From: Asparagopsis taxiformis
Lineage: Eukaryota > Rhodophyta > Florideophyceae > Bonnemaisoniales > Bonnemaisoniaceae
Direction of reading: 5' to 3'
DNA length: 64,000 nt
NCBI GenBank assembly: GCA_030407315.1
Contig: JALQPE010002633.1
Location: 1 to 64,000, forward strand
In this document: positions 21,801-31,054 of the stretch, piece after piece
Numbering within the stretch: position 1 is the first letter of the stretch
Layout of the letters: the number at the start of each line of letters is the position of its first letter
Made by a program: the position numbers and the translations under genes
The notes under the pieces: generated by a model
The model's input: the letters and a program-made list of their open reading frames with translations, nothing else
What the model was told of the DNA's origin: nothing
The model's database searches: none

Positions 21801-22062
21801 GATTGTTCCGGCTCCGTTCTGTTCGGCGCAGTTCATCAACGACCCGCGGTATTTGCGAGGTGAGGACACTCCGGCGGAAGACACCAGGCGGATGGCCAAC
21901 GTCGAGTTTGTCGAGAACTACAGCAGCGGTTCGACGGGGAAGAAGCTCAAGGCGAAGGACCTAGAAAATCCGAAGATCATTGTAGTACGTGCAATCCGCG
22001 ATATCCGTCCGGGGCAGGAGCTCTACGTTCATTATGGGACAGCGTTTAGAGCATGGAATTAG
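18865..22062 (+). CDS. DNA amino-methyltransferase fused to a SET domain, copy B (1065 aa)
   Basis: One uninterrupted frame carries two modifying domains. Residues ~1-450 are an unrecognised N-terminal region with a basic start. The methyltransferase follows: motif IV is DPPY at 507-510 and the SAM-binding motif DPFSGTFATG begins at 746. This order (catalytic before SAM-binding) is that of beta-class N6-adenine/N4-cytosine enzymes. An acidic insert of Asp/Glu/Ser sits between them (~575-615). Residues ~895-1063 resemble a SET lysine methyltransferase: GRGLFA, FINDPR then ANVEF (cf. the usual NHS block), and PGQELYVHYG at the end. DNA and histone methylation are inferred from these motifs. AATAAA lies 31 bp after the stop. 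Confidence 0.85.
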   Translation: MTNKRRRNSNPIVDDATVPILREPASPWEDSSDMGTRRNVGRAARETTLAGKDFLRLLLDLFAHSSFADLTDKPGGFTYADLGAWVAQGTEEQFVALQGRLSMSFSGRSKNAGVEADVAEIVMAEMNVERAKQIVRLALPIAEFSRQDERIGQWVEHCILSGIVPQTFLIGCNMLPSPLQAPQRGEPSAFVLAPPETFEVLMYFQALSIIRNHNKNLPRRRIGDAAEEGNEAARVPAHRKSTNRACYVVQVLYHAWTDVAFAAKFSSFEELMAPYIIFDSSEHWFDVLDEGLFAPMEQKLDLYHDKAPLSHPDGYGGKVETRTSAQHSAFRDLVRKFFDRLQFLIVNPDLYTWPESDRWGALEIYLSSGNPDKLPAYFDTLDEDVMAVLRPAPQAADAEKVPKPVDDTPTRRNTGGRGLVPSTRHTTRLQLGPGRTSLTAQGPSPPSPSPHATEEQESEGQALAKDFLSKMSQYCRVYDVPFEDLVSADESREHVPITGNVQLILTDPPYNVRRKRNDSNSSYDRLTAEDMQASIEVFDELLRPGGHGIVFCSVLQFYEWFHYLETYKGPQSEGPTDAAASDDGSDEEEVTSMNSDSEASQHSGEESADEEEDEEEEDVVRNSVFFVDEVPLLFVRLPGHLYQMPGRKRYQRMNMAEVAIHFWKRGVPFKTGSEMVAYRNHGYMDGTYPAWCNVTINMPAIDSNEMVWRTRSTTGATVRVRAEQKSVALMMELISQHSQPGDIVVDPFSGTFATGKAAMSLPEHRVFVGSDMDKLCVARSLPKLCAVMSRVILSNNTDMRVTTEAKQSAEKFLASPSVTMRTQRERRIIEPPPGLPLYQRFPKYIRQYLWQLCPESIASHEHMEKPVHYWPPSLRRWLQTENPRVMRAHDCVAKKLSVRPSLIKHPNAGRGLFAEQTFNVGDEVCAYYGTVVYSDMSKESMRFAYGEGHMAITKETFLMYAIKLYATAEDDENIEHPIWIVPAPFCSAQFINDPRYLRGEDTPAEDTRRMANVEFVENYSSGSTGKKLKAKDLENPKIIVVRAIRDIRPGQELYVHYGTAFRAWN

Positions 22063-22092
22063 GGTCACGAAAGATGTTTTCATTTCGACTAC

Positions 22093-22098
22093 AAATAA
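22093..22098 (+). terminator. Polyadenylation signal of the methyltransferase/SET gene
   Basis: AATAAA 31 bp downstream of the stop codon at 22062. Confidence 0.5.
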
Positions 22099-22290
22099 AG
22101 CTACGTTCCAGAGTTGAAGTATATCATATAATGCAGCATGTCCAGCCACCATTAGTCCAGGGTGAAACCTATTGAGCAGTACTCGCCTGTCAAAAACCAA
22201 TCGTTCACACTCTAGGTGCACTTCGTCCGAGCAGTGAACCTGACTGCTTGGATGCTGTTATGCGTGCAGATGCAAAATACACGACCAAGT

Positions 22291-22489
22291 TGAAATGGAC
22301 GCCCGGTGGATGTCCAGCTCAGTTGCATTGCTGTCCGGCCCAGAAATTCTACAATTCAGGGCAGAAAAAAATATTGCAAAAAACATCGATTTCAGCGGGT
22401 CGATTGTGCCGTACGGCACACCCCCATCTCAAAAACATGTTCACATGTGCATGTTTTTGAGAATAGCCCAAATTTTAATTCAAATCAGG
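22291..22489 (+). repeat. W repeat 8, inferred inversion partner
   Basis: Full-length W with private variants in its 5' half (GACGCCCGG, CTGTCCGGCC, TTTCAGCGGGTCG). Its 3' half is the same as the end of the mosaic W at 2981-3180, and from here B matches A directly to the transposon end. Confidence 0.85.
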
Positions 22490-22722
22490 ACGTCTTCCGG
22501 ACATAGGGGTGCTCGCGGCCTAGCTCTACAGCTGTAATTGTACCTCATTAAATACTGTTGATGACTGCCTACCGTATACAATCTGGGCTGTTGGCGTATT
22601 ATCCGGTACTTGACCTGACCTGAACGTTCATCGCAGACCGTTGTGGTTACCGACACTATACAGCAATCTTTTTTGTATCTCGTGCAACTCAATCGTTCCA
22701 TCGCTTCCGGGAAAGCTTCATT

Positions 22723-25007
22723 ATGCCGCCGCGTATTGCGAAGAAAGCTCCAAAGCCTCCGGGCCTCCAGAAAACCCGGTCAGCAGCTGCTGTATCGAGT
22801 GCCCGACAATCCCGTGCGAAGAAGCGGTCTGGGCCTACCGGCAGCATTGAACCGCGGTCCGGTAGTCGCAAGACGGACCGGCGCAGAACTGGGGATCCGC
22901 AGCGAGAAAGTGAGGAAGGAGGAACGGCGCGGAGAGAGATGGGGCTTGACCGAGGCAAGCGTGCTCGCAGGGACAGTGAACATCATGATGATGACATGAT
23001 AGTGGCTCAAAACATGTTGGAATTGCGGCAGAGTGCTATGGCAAAGGTAGTTCCTCCCGGGTTGGCAGATGCGGAGGTGCTGCAGACGGAGTCCCAGCCG
23101 GGGGTTCCGAGACACTGGAGGCTGTGACCCCCACTGCGCCAACTATGCCGAGTACATCAGCCCCAGCAGGTAATGCAGTCAGGGACCCGAGGATAGCGGC
23201 AAGGGATGTTGTTTCTGAGCAACGTTCACAGGATGCCAACTATCATCGGCGGTCAGGTGGTACTGAGGGGAGAGAGCAGCCGGAGTGCGGGCCTCGTCAC
23301 AACAGACTGTCATTGGTGCCAAATATGCGCGTAACGCCCCCGCGACGTCAGGCTATTGGCGATGGAGGACATCATATTCCCGATAGCGTGGGAGATGGGG
23401 GGACGGTGAGGGCAGAGAGGTTGCATCCGCCGGAATCCATCGATTTAATGGCGAGTCGCATCAATGCGCAGAAGAAGAAGATCGCGGAGCTGGAAAAAAA
23501 AGTGTTTAGCCAGGACATAGCAAACAAGGCGCTCACCACGGAGATTGTTGCGTTGGAGGCTAAGGTGAAGACTCTGCAGGCGGAAAATGCCAGCCTTACT
23601 GCAATTGCGAGAACAGGTAGAATCAGTGATCACGGTGGCGGTAAGTCGAAAATACAGAAAGCCATTCCTGTGAAATACCTTGGAGTTCTTAGGGCGGTTG
23701 AGGAAAACCTGACAAAGTGGTGCAAGAACGAGACTATGGAGCTGGACCCTATAGCGGAACAAACGCAGAGACGTTGGACTGGACGTACCATCGAGGTAGA
23801 GCCGGTAGAAGGGACACTTTGGAGCGAAAACGGTGTAGGATATATTGCTACCCCTCCGGGCTATATCATCAAGAATCTGCAGTGGTATACACCTTCGTAC
23901 AGGGACGAGAGTGATCTGCTGAATGACTTGGTGCGACACGTACTGCGTCAAAGTCCGTGGTGTGATGTGTTTTCCGATGAGGAGCAGCGTGTGTGCTGTC
24001 AAGAGGCTGTGGCGGGGAGCAAGGAATTGAAAGTGAAGGTGACGCAGAAACTGTCCGACGTGATGAGTGCACGGAAGCGTAATGCGAGGGACAGATTGTT
24101 CGGTTCGCTGGGGTACACGAAATTAATGTCTAGATGCACGATGCTGACGACGCGAGCTGAGATGGACGAGCGAGAGGAACAAAAGCGCGAAGCGTCTGAG
24201 AAGCTTTTGAAACGGGAAAGTAACGGTGATTTGGATATGGGGAGGTGGCGAACGGCACCGTTCTCAGAGCTGCGATACAGCAAAGGCTTGGTTCCTGACA
24301 GCTTCGAAATGGAAGTGAATGGTGATGCATGGTTTAACAACCGAGTAGCTGTGAATGTGCTGGACATCTTCAGGGGTTATTCGATACGACCAGAACAAGT
24401 AATGGACATAGAGACGAGCATACTAACGCTGGCGCGCCTGGATGCTTGGCTAGTGACTACTGTGGAGTGTTTGGATGAACCGAAGGGGAAAGGAGGTGCA
24501 CGGCAGAAGGAGTTTACAAGGCGGTACAGTCAATATGTGGGGGTAGCTTTTCAGCAATTAGTTGGTATGGTGGTGTACTGCATGTCTTGTCTCCAAGGCT
24601 CGCAAGCAAGGGAAGAAACGGACGTTGTCGAGAGCGAACAGCGGACTAGTGCACAGTCACGGCATGTGTTTGCAAGCCGTACTGTGACGAGAGAGGCTGT
24701 TGAAGTGTGGCAAAGCGGAGAGGGGTCTGGAATTGTTCATGTCGTTGATGATGTAAACCGCTGCTCATCACTTGTTCTAGTGTCCGAGGATTGGATTCAA
24801 TCGCATATTACGTCAAACCTCGGTGCTGTAATGGATTGTGTGATTGCGCAAGGACTAATTGGCGCAGAACTTTTCGTCGTTGACCCATATGCTGGACACC
24901 TGAGTGCAAACCTGAATGTCGAAATCAATGCCCCACAGTATGGGGGCATGGAGCGGCGCCATGCAGCCACTGCTGATAACGGTTTTGGCGTAATGGAGGA
25001 TGGTTGA
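22723..25007 (+). pseudogene. Coiled-coil accessory gene, copy B, frameshifted
   Basis: Same gene as 3414-5699. One base is lost near 23105 (GGGGGTTCC against GGGGGCTTCC in A), ending the first frame at 23127. The remaining ~627 codons are open in the next frame, including the coiled coil. Otherwise only a few substitutions separate it from copy A, so the lesion is recent or a sequencing error. Confidence 0.85.
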
Positions 25008-25084
25008 AATTAGTGCAGTAAATGTGACGTTGACTAGAAGGTTTATCATGTAGTACATTATCAATAGAGTGCTGCGATTTAGAT

Positions 25085-28000
25085 TTATTCTTCTTCATTA
25101 TCATCTGTGAATTGGTAATCAGTGTTGGTGTAGAAGCGGTTGAGATAGAAACGGTGGTCCGACCAGTGCATTTGTTTCGTAAATGGCTTGACTGGAAAGT
25201 TACTTCGTACGATGTGCACGGTGCCAGATATAGTAGATGCAGGAATGAGGTCAAACCAAGGACCACCTGCACTGTGGGATGCAGTGTCATTGCTGTCAAC
25301 GGATCCGTTGTCCGGGTCCCATGTGGACCACTTTAAACAAATGCACCCAAGTGATTTTTCCACAGCGGTTTTTGGGGCAAAGCAGGTCATATACTGAACG
25401 AAAGCGAGTTCTACAGGTTGAAACAGGTTTGGAGACTGCAGGCGTACCAGTGCCAGGACGCGCCCTACCCATATGGTTCTGTAGTCATCGGCAGTTCCGG
25501 AGATGACGACAAAGGAGTACTGCGATCTCTTTGCGGGGCCGAACGATGAAGTTGCAAAGACGCGCTGCTGCTTGTGCCTCGACACGTTTGTGGGGCGAAG
25601 CATGCCACTGTGCGGGTCAAAGTCGTCGGCATCTGGGACGTACCCTCCCATGACGTAGGCGGACTTTACCACGGTGACGGAAATGTCCATGTCATGTATT
25701 GGAGGGCCTTCTGCCGTGGCGCGCAGTCTAGCGAGGGTGAGGAACGCTTGTGCAGCTGTGTCACCGAGTTGCTGGAATAGCGTTATGGTGCCAGACGGGA
25801 ACGAGGAGTTGTGCAGAGGCAAAAGAGTGGCAGGATCGGGCTGTCCGTCGATATCTGCAACGAGGAGGGTTGCATCGGGCAGCAGGGAGGCAAAGTCGTG
25901 CAGTGCAACGGTGAATCCGTCGCGAACGAGTACTGCACCGTCTGTGGGCGATATCATGCGTGGGTTTCCCAATGTGTTCGATGGGGTGTGACCAGTTGGA
26001 GTGGCCAAGGAGAATTCCATGTGGCGAATAGTCTCTTCCATGGCTGTGGAGCGCCTTCGAGAGGTTTTCCTATAACTCTGTTTGAACAGAAGATGCGAGT
26101 GTTCGTAGGGGCCTGCATCAATGTGTTCCAGGGCGCCATATCTCTGCAAGTCACCGGGAAGATGGTCTAGAAGATGGAACTTGAAAGTTTTGAGACCTGT
26201 GGTGTGGAATGGGCCGAGGGTGGAGAGCATTGATTGTTTGAAATAGGAAATGGAGTTCTGGAGGCTTTCTAGTTCGGCGGCAGTCCAGTGCTTGATGCGA
26301 CCGCGTTTCATGACCCATGCGACGAGGTCAGAGTATTGCGTGCAGATGGAAGTGAGGGGGGCTGTATCTACTTCGTCACAGCATGTGTCAATGAATGCTG
26401 CGATGAAAGGGAACACCATGTCGACATGGTGATAGTCTTTGGCTGCGAGCATGCCGCGTATGCCGTCCTCCGTGAAGAGGCCGTTCAAATTGGTGCCCTT
26501 CTCACCCTTGGAGAAGTCGACATGAAGACCGGTGATGTAGTAGTCGCGTTCGATAGCGGACAGAATGCTGTTTGAGCCGGCGAGGATGGATTTTTTCACC
26601 TTCTTGAAGGTGCGAGGTGTCCCGGAATGGGAGGCAGTGGTGGTGAGGTCTGGGGAGCTGAGGCGGTGGACAATGCACTGTTTGATGAGCTTTGAGATGC
26701 CGAGGTGGAGATTGTGCAGAGGCTCGAAGGAGAAAATGTTGTAGGGGTCTAGGGGACTGTTGGTGGGTAAAAGAGCGGTCGATTCGAGGACAGAGTGTTG
26801 TTCGAGGAGGGAGAGAGCTTCGAGCGGAGCAGTTGTATGCTCCTGAGCGCTCTCTTGGCGTGCAGAGCGTGTATCATCGAGGGAGCGGGGCTGGTGTGGC
26901 GCGCTGGATTCAAGTTGAGTGGCGGGGATGTAGCAGCGGTGGCAGGGATGTGTGGTGGTAGTGCTGTTGCGAGTGCATGACAGCTCTTTGGCCTCTGGAA
27001 AGTCGCAGCAATAATTGGCTAGGATGGGAAAGCATTGGCGGGCAGTTGCAGTGGAGTCTGTGCAGGGGAACCCGGAAGAGAACGCGGTGGATAGGGACGA
27101 AAACACTTTTTCGAGTGCTTTATGAAGAATATCAATTTTGCGAGCGCGACTAGCAGAACTAGAGGTTGTCGGCATTTCATCACCGAACAAGGCGTTGGAC
27201 GAAGGGTTAACAATGTACGGAAGATACCCGACGATGGTGAGGCCGGTACGGATGCAGTGGCGACGGAGGGGGGCGGAGAAGTTGAGCAGTGTGACGTGTA
27301 TGGGGTATGCGACGATTGCGGAGCTCTTGAGGCTTGTGCTGCTCTTGTCGGAGTACACTTGGAGGAGGCCGGCAAAGGAGGAAGCGGTGGGATCATTTTC
27401 CTCTGCCCATACGACCTGTGGATCTTCCGAGAGCTGCACGCGCTGTCTAGTAACCTGGTGCAGCGTTTTCGCGAATTCTGTGTGTAGGGGATGAGAAAAT
27501 ATTGCGGTGCCGTCTGGGGCGGTCTGTGGGGAGGGGTGGAAGAGAGTATTTTGGTCGTTAGCCAGTGCTAACTGCCTGCGGAGCATGTCGACTGGGTCGC
27601 GGAGGTACAGCTGTGCCGAGTACTTACCAGTTTTGTCTGGAATGATGTGGCTCTTGTAACCTTCGGTGCGGAAATGTGTTTCGACCATGGAAGCGGTAAC
27701 GTGGCGACATTCTTCTACGGTGCGAACGGCGCTGTTGAACTTTTCTAGGGAGAATGCGGGGTCTTGTAGGATGGTGATGACTTCGCTCACGCGGCCAGCG
27801 CCGGCCTTGTACTCGAGGGTTGTGAGACTGGCGGCGAGGGATTGCACGAGGAGGTCTGCGCGGGAGGGGGTTGAGGTTGGTGGCAGTGAAGCGTCACAGG
27901 GTGAGTCGCTGGAGGAAGCACGACCAGATTCTGGGTCTGGGGAGCTGGGTTGCGGGGAATCATGGTCGCCGTTTCGAGCAGGCTCATGGGTGACGGCAGG

Positions 28001-28123
28001 GACACGAGCGTTGTTGAAATGTTGGGGAGAGGGGTTGAAACGGTAGCGACACGTTCGCTCATGCAGCGCGAGCGCATAAGCATCTACGCAGTAGTAGAAG
28101 CACCCTTCATACTTGCATTCCAT
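25085..28123 (-). CDS. Plavaka/KDZ-type transposase, copy B (1012 aa)
   Basis: Full-length, uninterrupted and almost identical to the copy at 5777-8815. I noticed one residue difference, a Pro for Ala in the GNARMIS stretch near residue 726. All motifs listed for copy A are present. It converges on the frameshifted coiled-coil gene. Intactness of both copies suggests recent duplication or transposition. Confidence 0.9.
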   Translation of the reverse strand: MECKYEGCFYYCVDAYALALHERTCRYRFNPSPQHFNNARVPAVTHEPARNGDHDSPQPSSPDPESGRASSSDSPCDASLPPTSTPSRADLLVQSLAASLTTLEYKAGAGRVSEVITILQDPAFSLEKFNSAVRTVEECRHVTASMVETHFRTEGYKSHIIPDKTGKYSAQLYLRDPVDMLRRQLALANDQNTLFHPSPQTAPDGTAIFSHPLHTEFAKTLHQVTRQRVQLSEDPQVVWAEENDPTASSFAGLLQVYSDKSSTSLKSSAIVAYPIHVTLLNFSAPLRRHCIRTGLTIVGYLPYIVNPSSNALFGDEMPTTSSSASRARKIDILHKALEKVFSSLSTAFSSGFPCTDSTATARQCFPILANYCCDFPEAKELSCTRNSTTTTHPCHRCYIPATQLESSAPHQPRSLDDTRSARQESAQEHTTAPLEALSLLEQHSVLESTALLPTNSPLDPYNIFSFEPLHNLHLGISKLIKQCIVHRLSSPDLTTTASHSGTPRTFKKVKKSILAGSNSILSAIERDYYITGLHVDFSKGEKGTNLNGLFTEDGIRGMLAAKDYHHVDMVFPFIAAFIDTCCDEVDTAPLTSICTQYSDLVAWVMKRGRIKHWTAAELESLQNSISYFKQSMLSTLGPFHTTGLKTFKFHLLDHLPGDLQRYGALEHIDAGPYEHSHLLFKQSYRKTSRRRSTAMEETIRHMEFSLATPTGHTPSNTLGNPRMISPTDGAVLVRDGFTVALHDFASLLPDATLLVADIDGQPDPATLLPLHNSSFPSGTITLFQQLGDTAAQAFLTLARLRATAEGPPIHDMDISVTVVKSAYVMGGYVPDADDFDPHSGMLRPTNVSRHKQQRVFATSSFGPAKRSQYSFVVISGTADDYRTIWVGRVLALVRLQSPNLFQPVELAFVQYMTCFAPKTAVEKSLGCICLKWSTWDPDNGSVDSNDTASHSAGGPWFDLIPASTISGTVHIVRSNFPVKPFTKQMHWSDHRFYLNRFYTNTDYQFTDDNEEE

Positions 28124-28571
28124 GTCGAGTTTTGACGCAAAAGGGAGGATTGCGAGCTGAACAGGGGAGACTGTGCCGTCCAGATGCGACCAATTTTATT
28201 TTTGTGGTGCTTTCGAGACTTGGAATGTAACGTGTTCGTAGTTTTTTGGGTAGTAGTTTTGTGCTCACTCCAGCTGACATCCCAACGGTGGAATTTAACC
28301 GAGAGTTCAATCATTTCCAACTGTTACATCACATTGCGTGCTGGCAACGTGTGCATGGAAGGACGAACGACTGCCCTGGGAGATGAATTTTCAATTAATT
28401 CATTTGTAATAATAAACTTTTTTATTTCCAAACTTCGTGGAATCTGAATGTGCTTTACAGCGGATATGCCACAGATCATGTAAGGAAAGCAAATGGATTC
28501 TCATATATATGATTATATGTTTATATTCGTTGTTCTCGATCCGGATCTCTTTGTTCGGGGAATCAGAGACC

Positions 28572-28697
28572 ATGGCTTGGGCCATACTCAATCTCACTGC
28601 CGGCGATGATTTCGAGTATGCACAGCAAGACTTAAGCGGACGCAGAAAGCTGTCCGGTCGACGCCGCAGGCTCCACTCCGCCCTCATCACCGACTGA
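28572..28697 (+). CDS. Small ORF (41 aa), copy B
   Basis: Same sequence and ACCATGG context as 9264-9389, in the same place between the divergent transposase start and the palindrome. Confidence 0.35.
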   Translation: MAWAILNLTAGDDFEYAQQDLSGRRKLSGRRRRLHSALITD

Positions 28698-28720
28698 TCT
28701 TCTTTGACCGACTTTGCTTT

Positions 28721-28758
28721 GTACGTGCGCGAATCTTGATCAAGATTCGCGCACGTAC
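28721..28758. repeat. Perfect 38-bp palindrome, copy B
   Basis: Identical to 9413-9450. Confidence 0.95.
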
Positions 28759-29828
28759 CTTCGTTCCATCCTCTACCCTCGAGGGTATGCGTTGAGGGAA
28801 GCGTGGGTTTTGAGTCTGACTATTTCCGTTGATGCGATATTTTTCATGGGAAGCCTGTTGACTGATGGTGTGTATTGAGCGGAGGATGGAAGAGAGGTAC
28901 GTGAAGTTTTGAAAGTATGCTGTGAGGGAAGGTTGATTTTGAGTCTGACTGTTGTGGTTGATTCCGATGTTGTGTAGATGATGCAGGAATGTTGATGACG
29001 GAAGGTAAGTTTCATTGAGTGCCAAGATGTGCTTTGCGAAGATATGGACTGCTGACTATGATTATTGTTAATTGCAAGGTTTTTGGATCATGGTTTGTAT
29101 TGTGTGTAGGATGGATGAGAGGTACATTTGCGAGTTCTCAGGGTATGTAGCGAGGGAAACGTTGGTTTTCAATCTGACTGTTGCGATTGAATCCGATGTT
29201 GCGTAGGTGATGGAGGAATAGTGATGACGGAAGGTAAGTCACATTGGGCGCCCAGACCGGTTGTGCGAAGATGCGGAATGCTGACTACTTTTCTTGGCTA
29301 CACGATTACGTGATTTATGGTTTTTATTGTGTGCAGGATGGAACAGGTAAGGTAAGTGTGCGAGTTTTGAAAGTAAGCAGCGAGGGAAGGTTGGTTTTGA
29401 GTCTGACTATTTCCGTTGATGCGATATTTTTCATTGGAAGCCTATTGAGTCATGGTGTGTATTGTGTGGAGCGAAGGTAAGTGTGCGAGTTTTGAAAGTA
29501 TGCTGTGATGGAAGGTTGGTTTTGAGTCTGACTGTTGTGGTTGATTCCGATGTTGTGTAGATGATGCAGGAATGTTGATGACAGAAGGTAAGTTTTACTG
29601 AGCACCAAGACTTGTTTTGCGAAGATATGGACTGCTGACTTTGATTATTCATTGCAAGGTTTTTGGATCATGGTTTGTATTTTGTGTAGGATGGATGATT
29701 CAGTCATCCTCTCGGAGAGGTAAGTAAGGGAGTTTCTAGGATATCTGTCGTGGTAAGCGTTGCTTTTGAGTCTGACTGTTGTGGTTGATTCTGATGTTGT
29801 GTATGTGATGCAGGAGTGGTGAAGCAGG
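28759..29828 (+). other. Microexon-like cassette array, copy B
   Basis: Same layout as 9451-10520. Donor-like GTAAGT sites follow the 18-bp GAATGTTGATGACGGAAG-type segments (near 28999, 29233 and 29584). Scattered substitutions (for example GTTAGTTG to GTTAATTG near 29068) do not touch the splice-like sites. Confidence 0.5.
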
Positions 29829-30404
29829 AACGGCAGGACTGAAGGAGAGTGAAGAAGGGATGTAGGAAGATGGGGAATGAAGCTGTGAGGTGTTTCTGGT
29901 ATGTGTATATTTTGGGGCATACGATAGAAGTGAGAGTGGGTTTCAAGTGGTGTAAGATTTTGCTGACCATGTTCGTGTTTGATGTCTTGATGATTTAATG
30001 GGCTGGGGTGGTGTCGAGGAAAGCGGGGATGGTATTGGGAAGGAGCGTATTTTTTGTAATCTAGGTCGTGAGGGTTCTTGCAGTATGTGCGGATGGTGGT
30101 GCATGGCGTTCGGATGGTAGGGAGAACGCGATAGTGAGGGAGATGGGTGATCGACGATATGCTGACAGGTATTTTGTATTCTGGCTGGATACGTATTTCC
30201 TATTCTAACCGGGTATTTATTTCCTATTCTAACCGGGTATTTATTTCCTATTCTGACCAGATATGTATTCCCTATTCTAGAGAGACGTATTGTATACGAG
30301 CAGTTTCCTAAATGAGAGAATAAAATACGGTCCGATATGGGCCCTGAATTTACCATCCGCTGTAATTTCTTCCCTCCCGGTTTTCGCTGATATATTGTAT
30401 ACTG

Positions 30405-30925
30405 GATGTCGGGTCCTAGTATTCCGCCATATGTACTAGAGAAAGTGGATGTCGGGTCCTAGTATTCCGCCATATGTACTAGAGAAAGTGGATGTCGGGT
30501 CCTAGTATTCCGCCATATGTACTAGAGAAAGTGGATGTCGGGTCCTAGTATTCCGCCATATGTACTAGAGAAAGTGGATGTCGGGTCCTAGTATTCCGCC
30601 ATATGTACTAGAGAAAGTGGATGTCGGGTCCTAGTATTCCGCCATATGTACTAGAGAAAGTGGATGTCGGGTCCCATAGTACTTCCGCCATATGTACTAG
30701 AGAAAGTGGATGTCGGGTCCTAGTATTCCGCCATATGTACTAGAGAAAGTGGATGTCGGGCCCTAGTATTCCGCCATATGTACTAGAGAAAGTGGATGTC
30801 TGGTCCTAGTATTCCGCCAAACGTACTAGAGAAAGTGGATGTCGGGTCCTAGTATTCCGCCATATGTACTAGAGAAAGTGGATGTCGGGCCCTAGTATTC
30901 CGCCATATGTACTAGAGAAAGTGGA
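30405..30925 (+). repeat. Subterminal 43-bp array, ~12 copies, copy B
   Basis: Same unit as 11097-11785 but about four units fewer, with one irregular unit near 30672 carrying a small insertion. The copy-number difference between nearly identical elements suggests rapid array change. Confidence 0.9.
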
Positions 30926-31054
30926 CGTCCGCATCCAAAAAATTTTTATTTTTTTTTGGACGCGGACGTTCATTTGTTCTAGTAAATCTCGGGGCCGACT
31001 AGGACCCGTACTAGAGAGACTGGACGTCCGCGTCCACTTCCGAAAACACAGACG
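30926..31054. mobile_element. Right terminus (TIR) of giant transposon copy B
   Basis: Ends in GAAAACACAGACG at 31054, as in copy A. The adjacent sequence is the interior of a minus-strand copia integrase, so B is inserted in that retroelement. The rest of B runs left to 11915, is interrupted by A, and its other end is outside the window. Confidence 0.85.
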
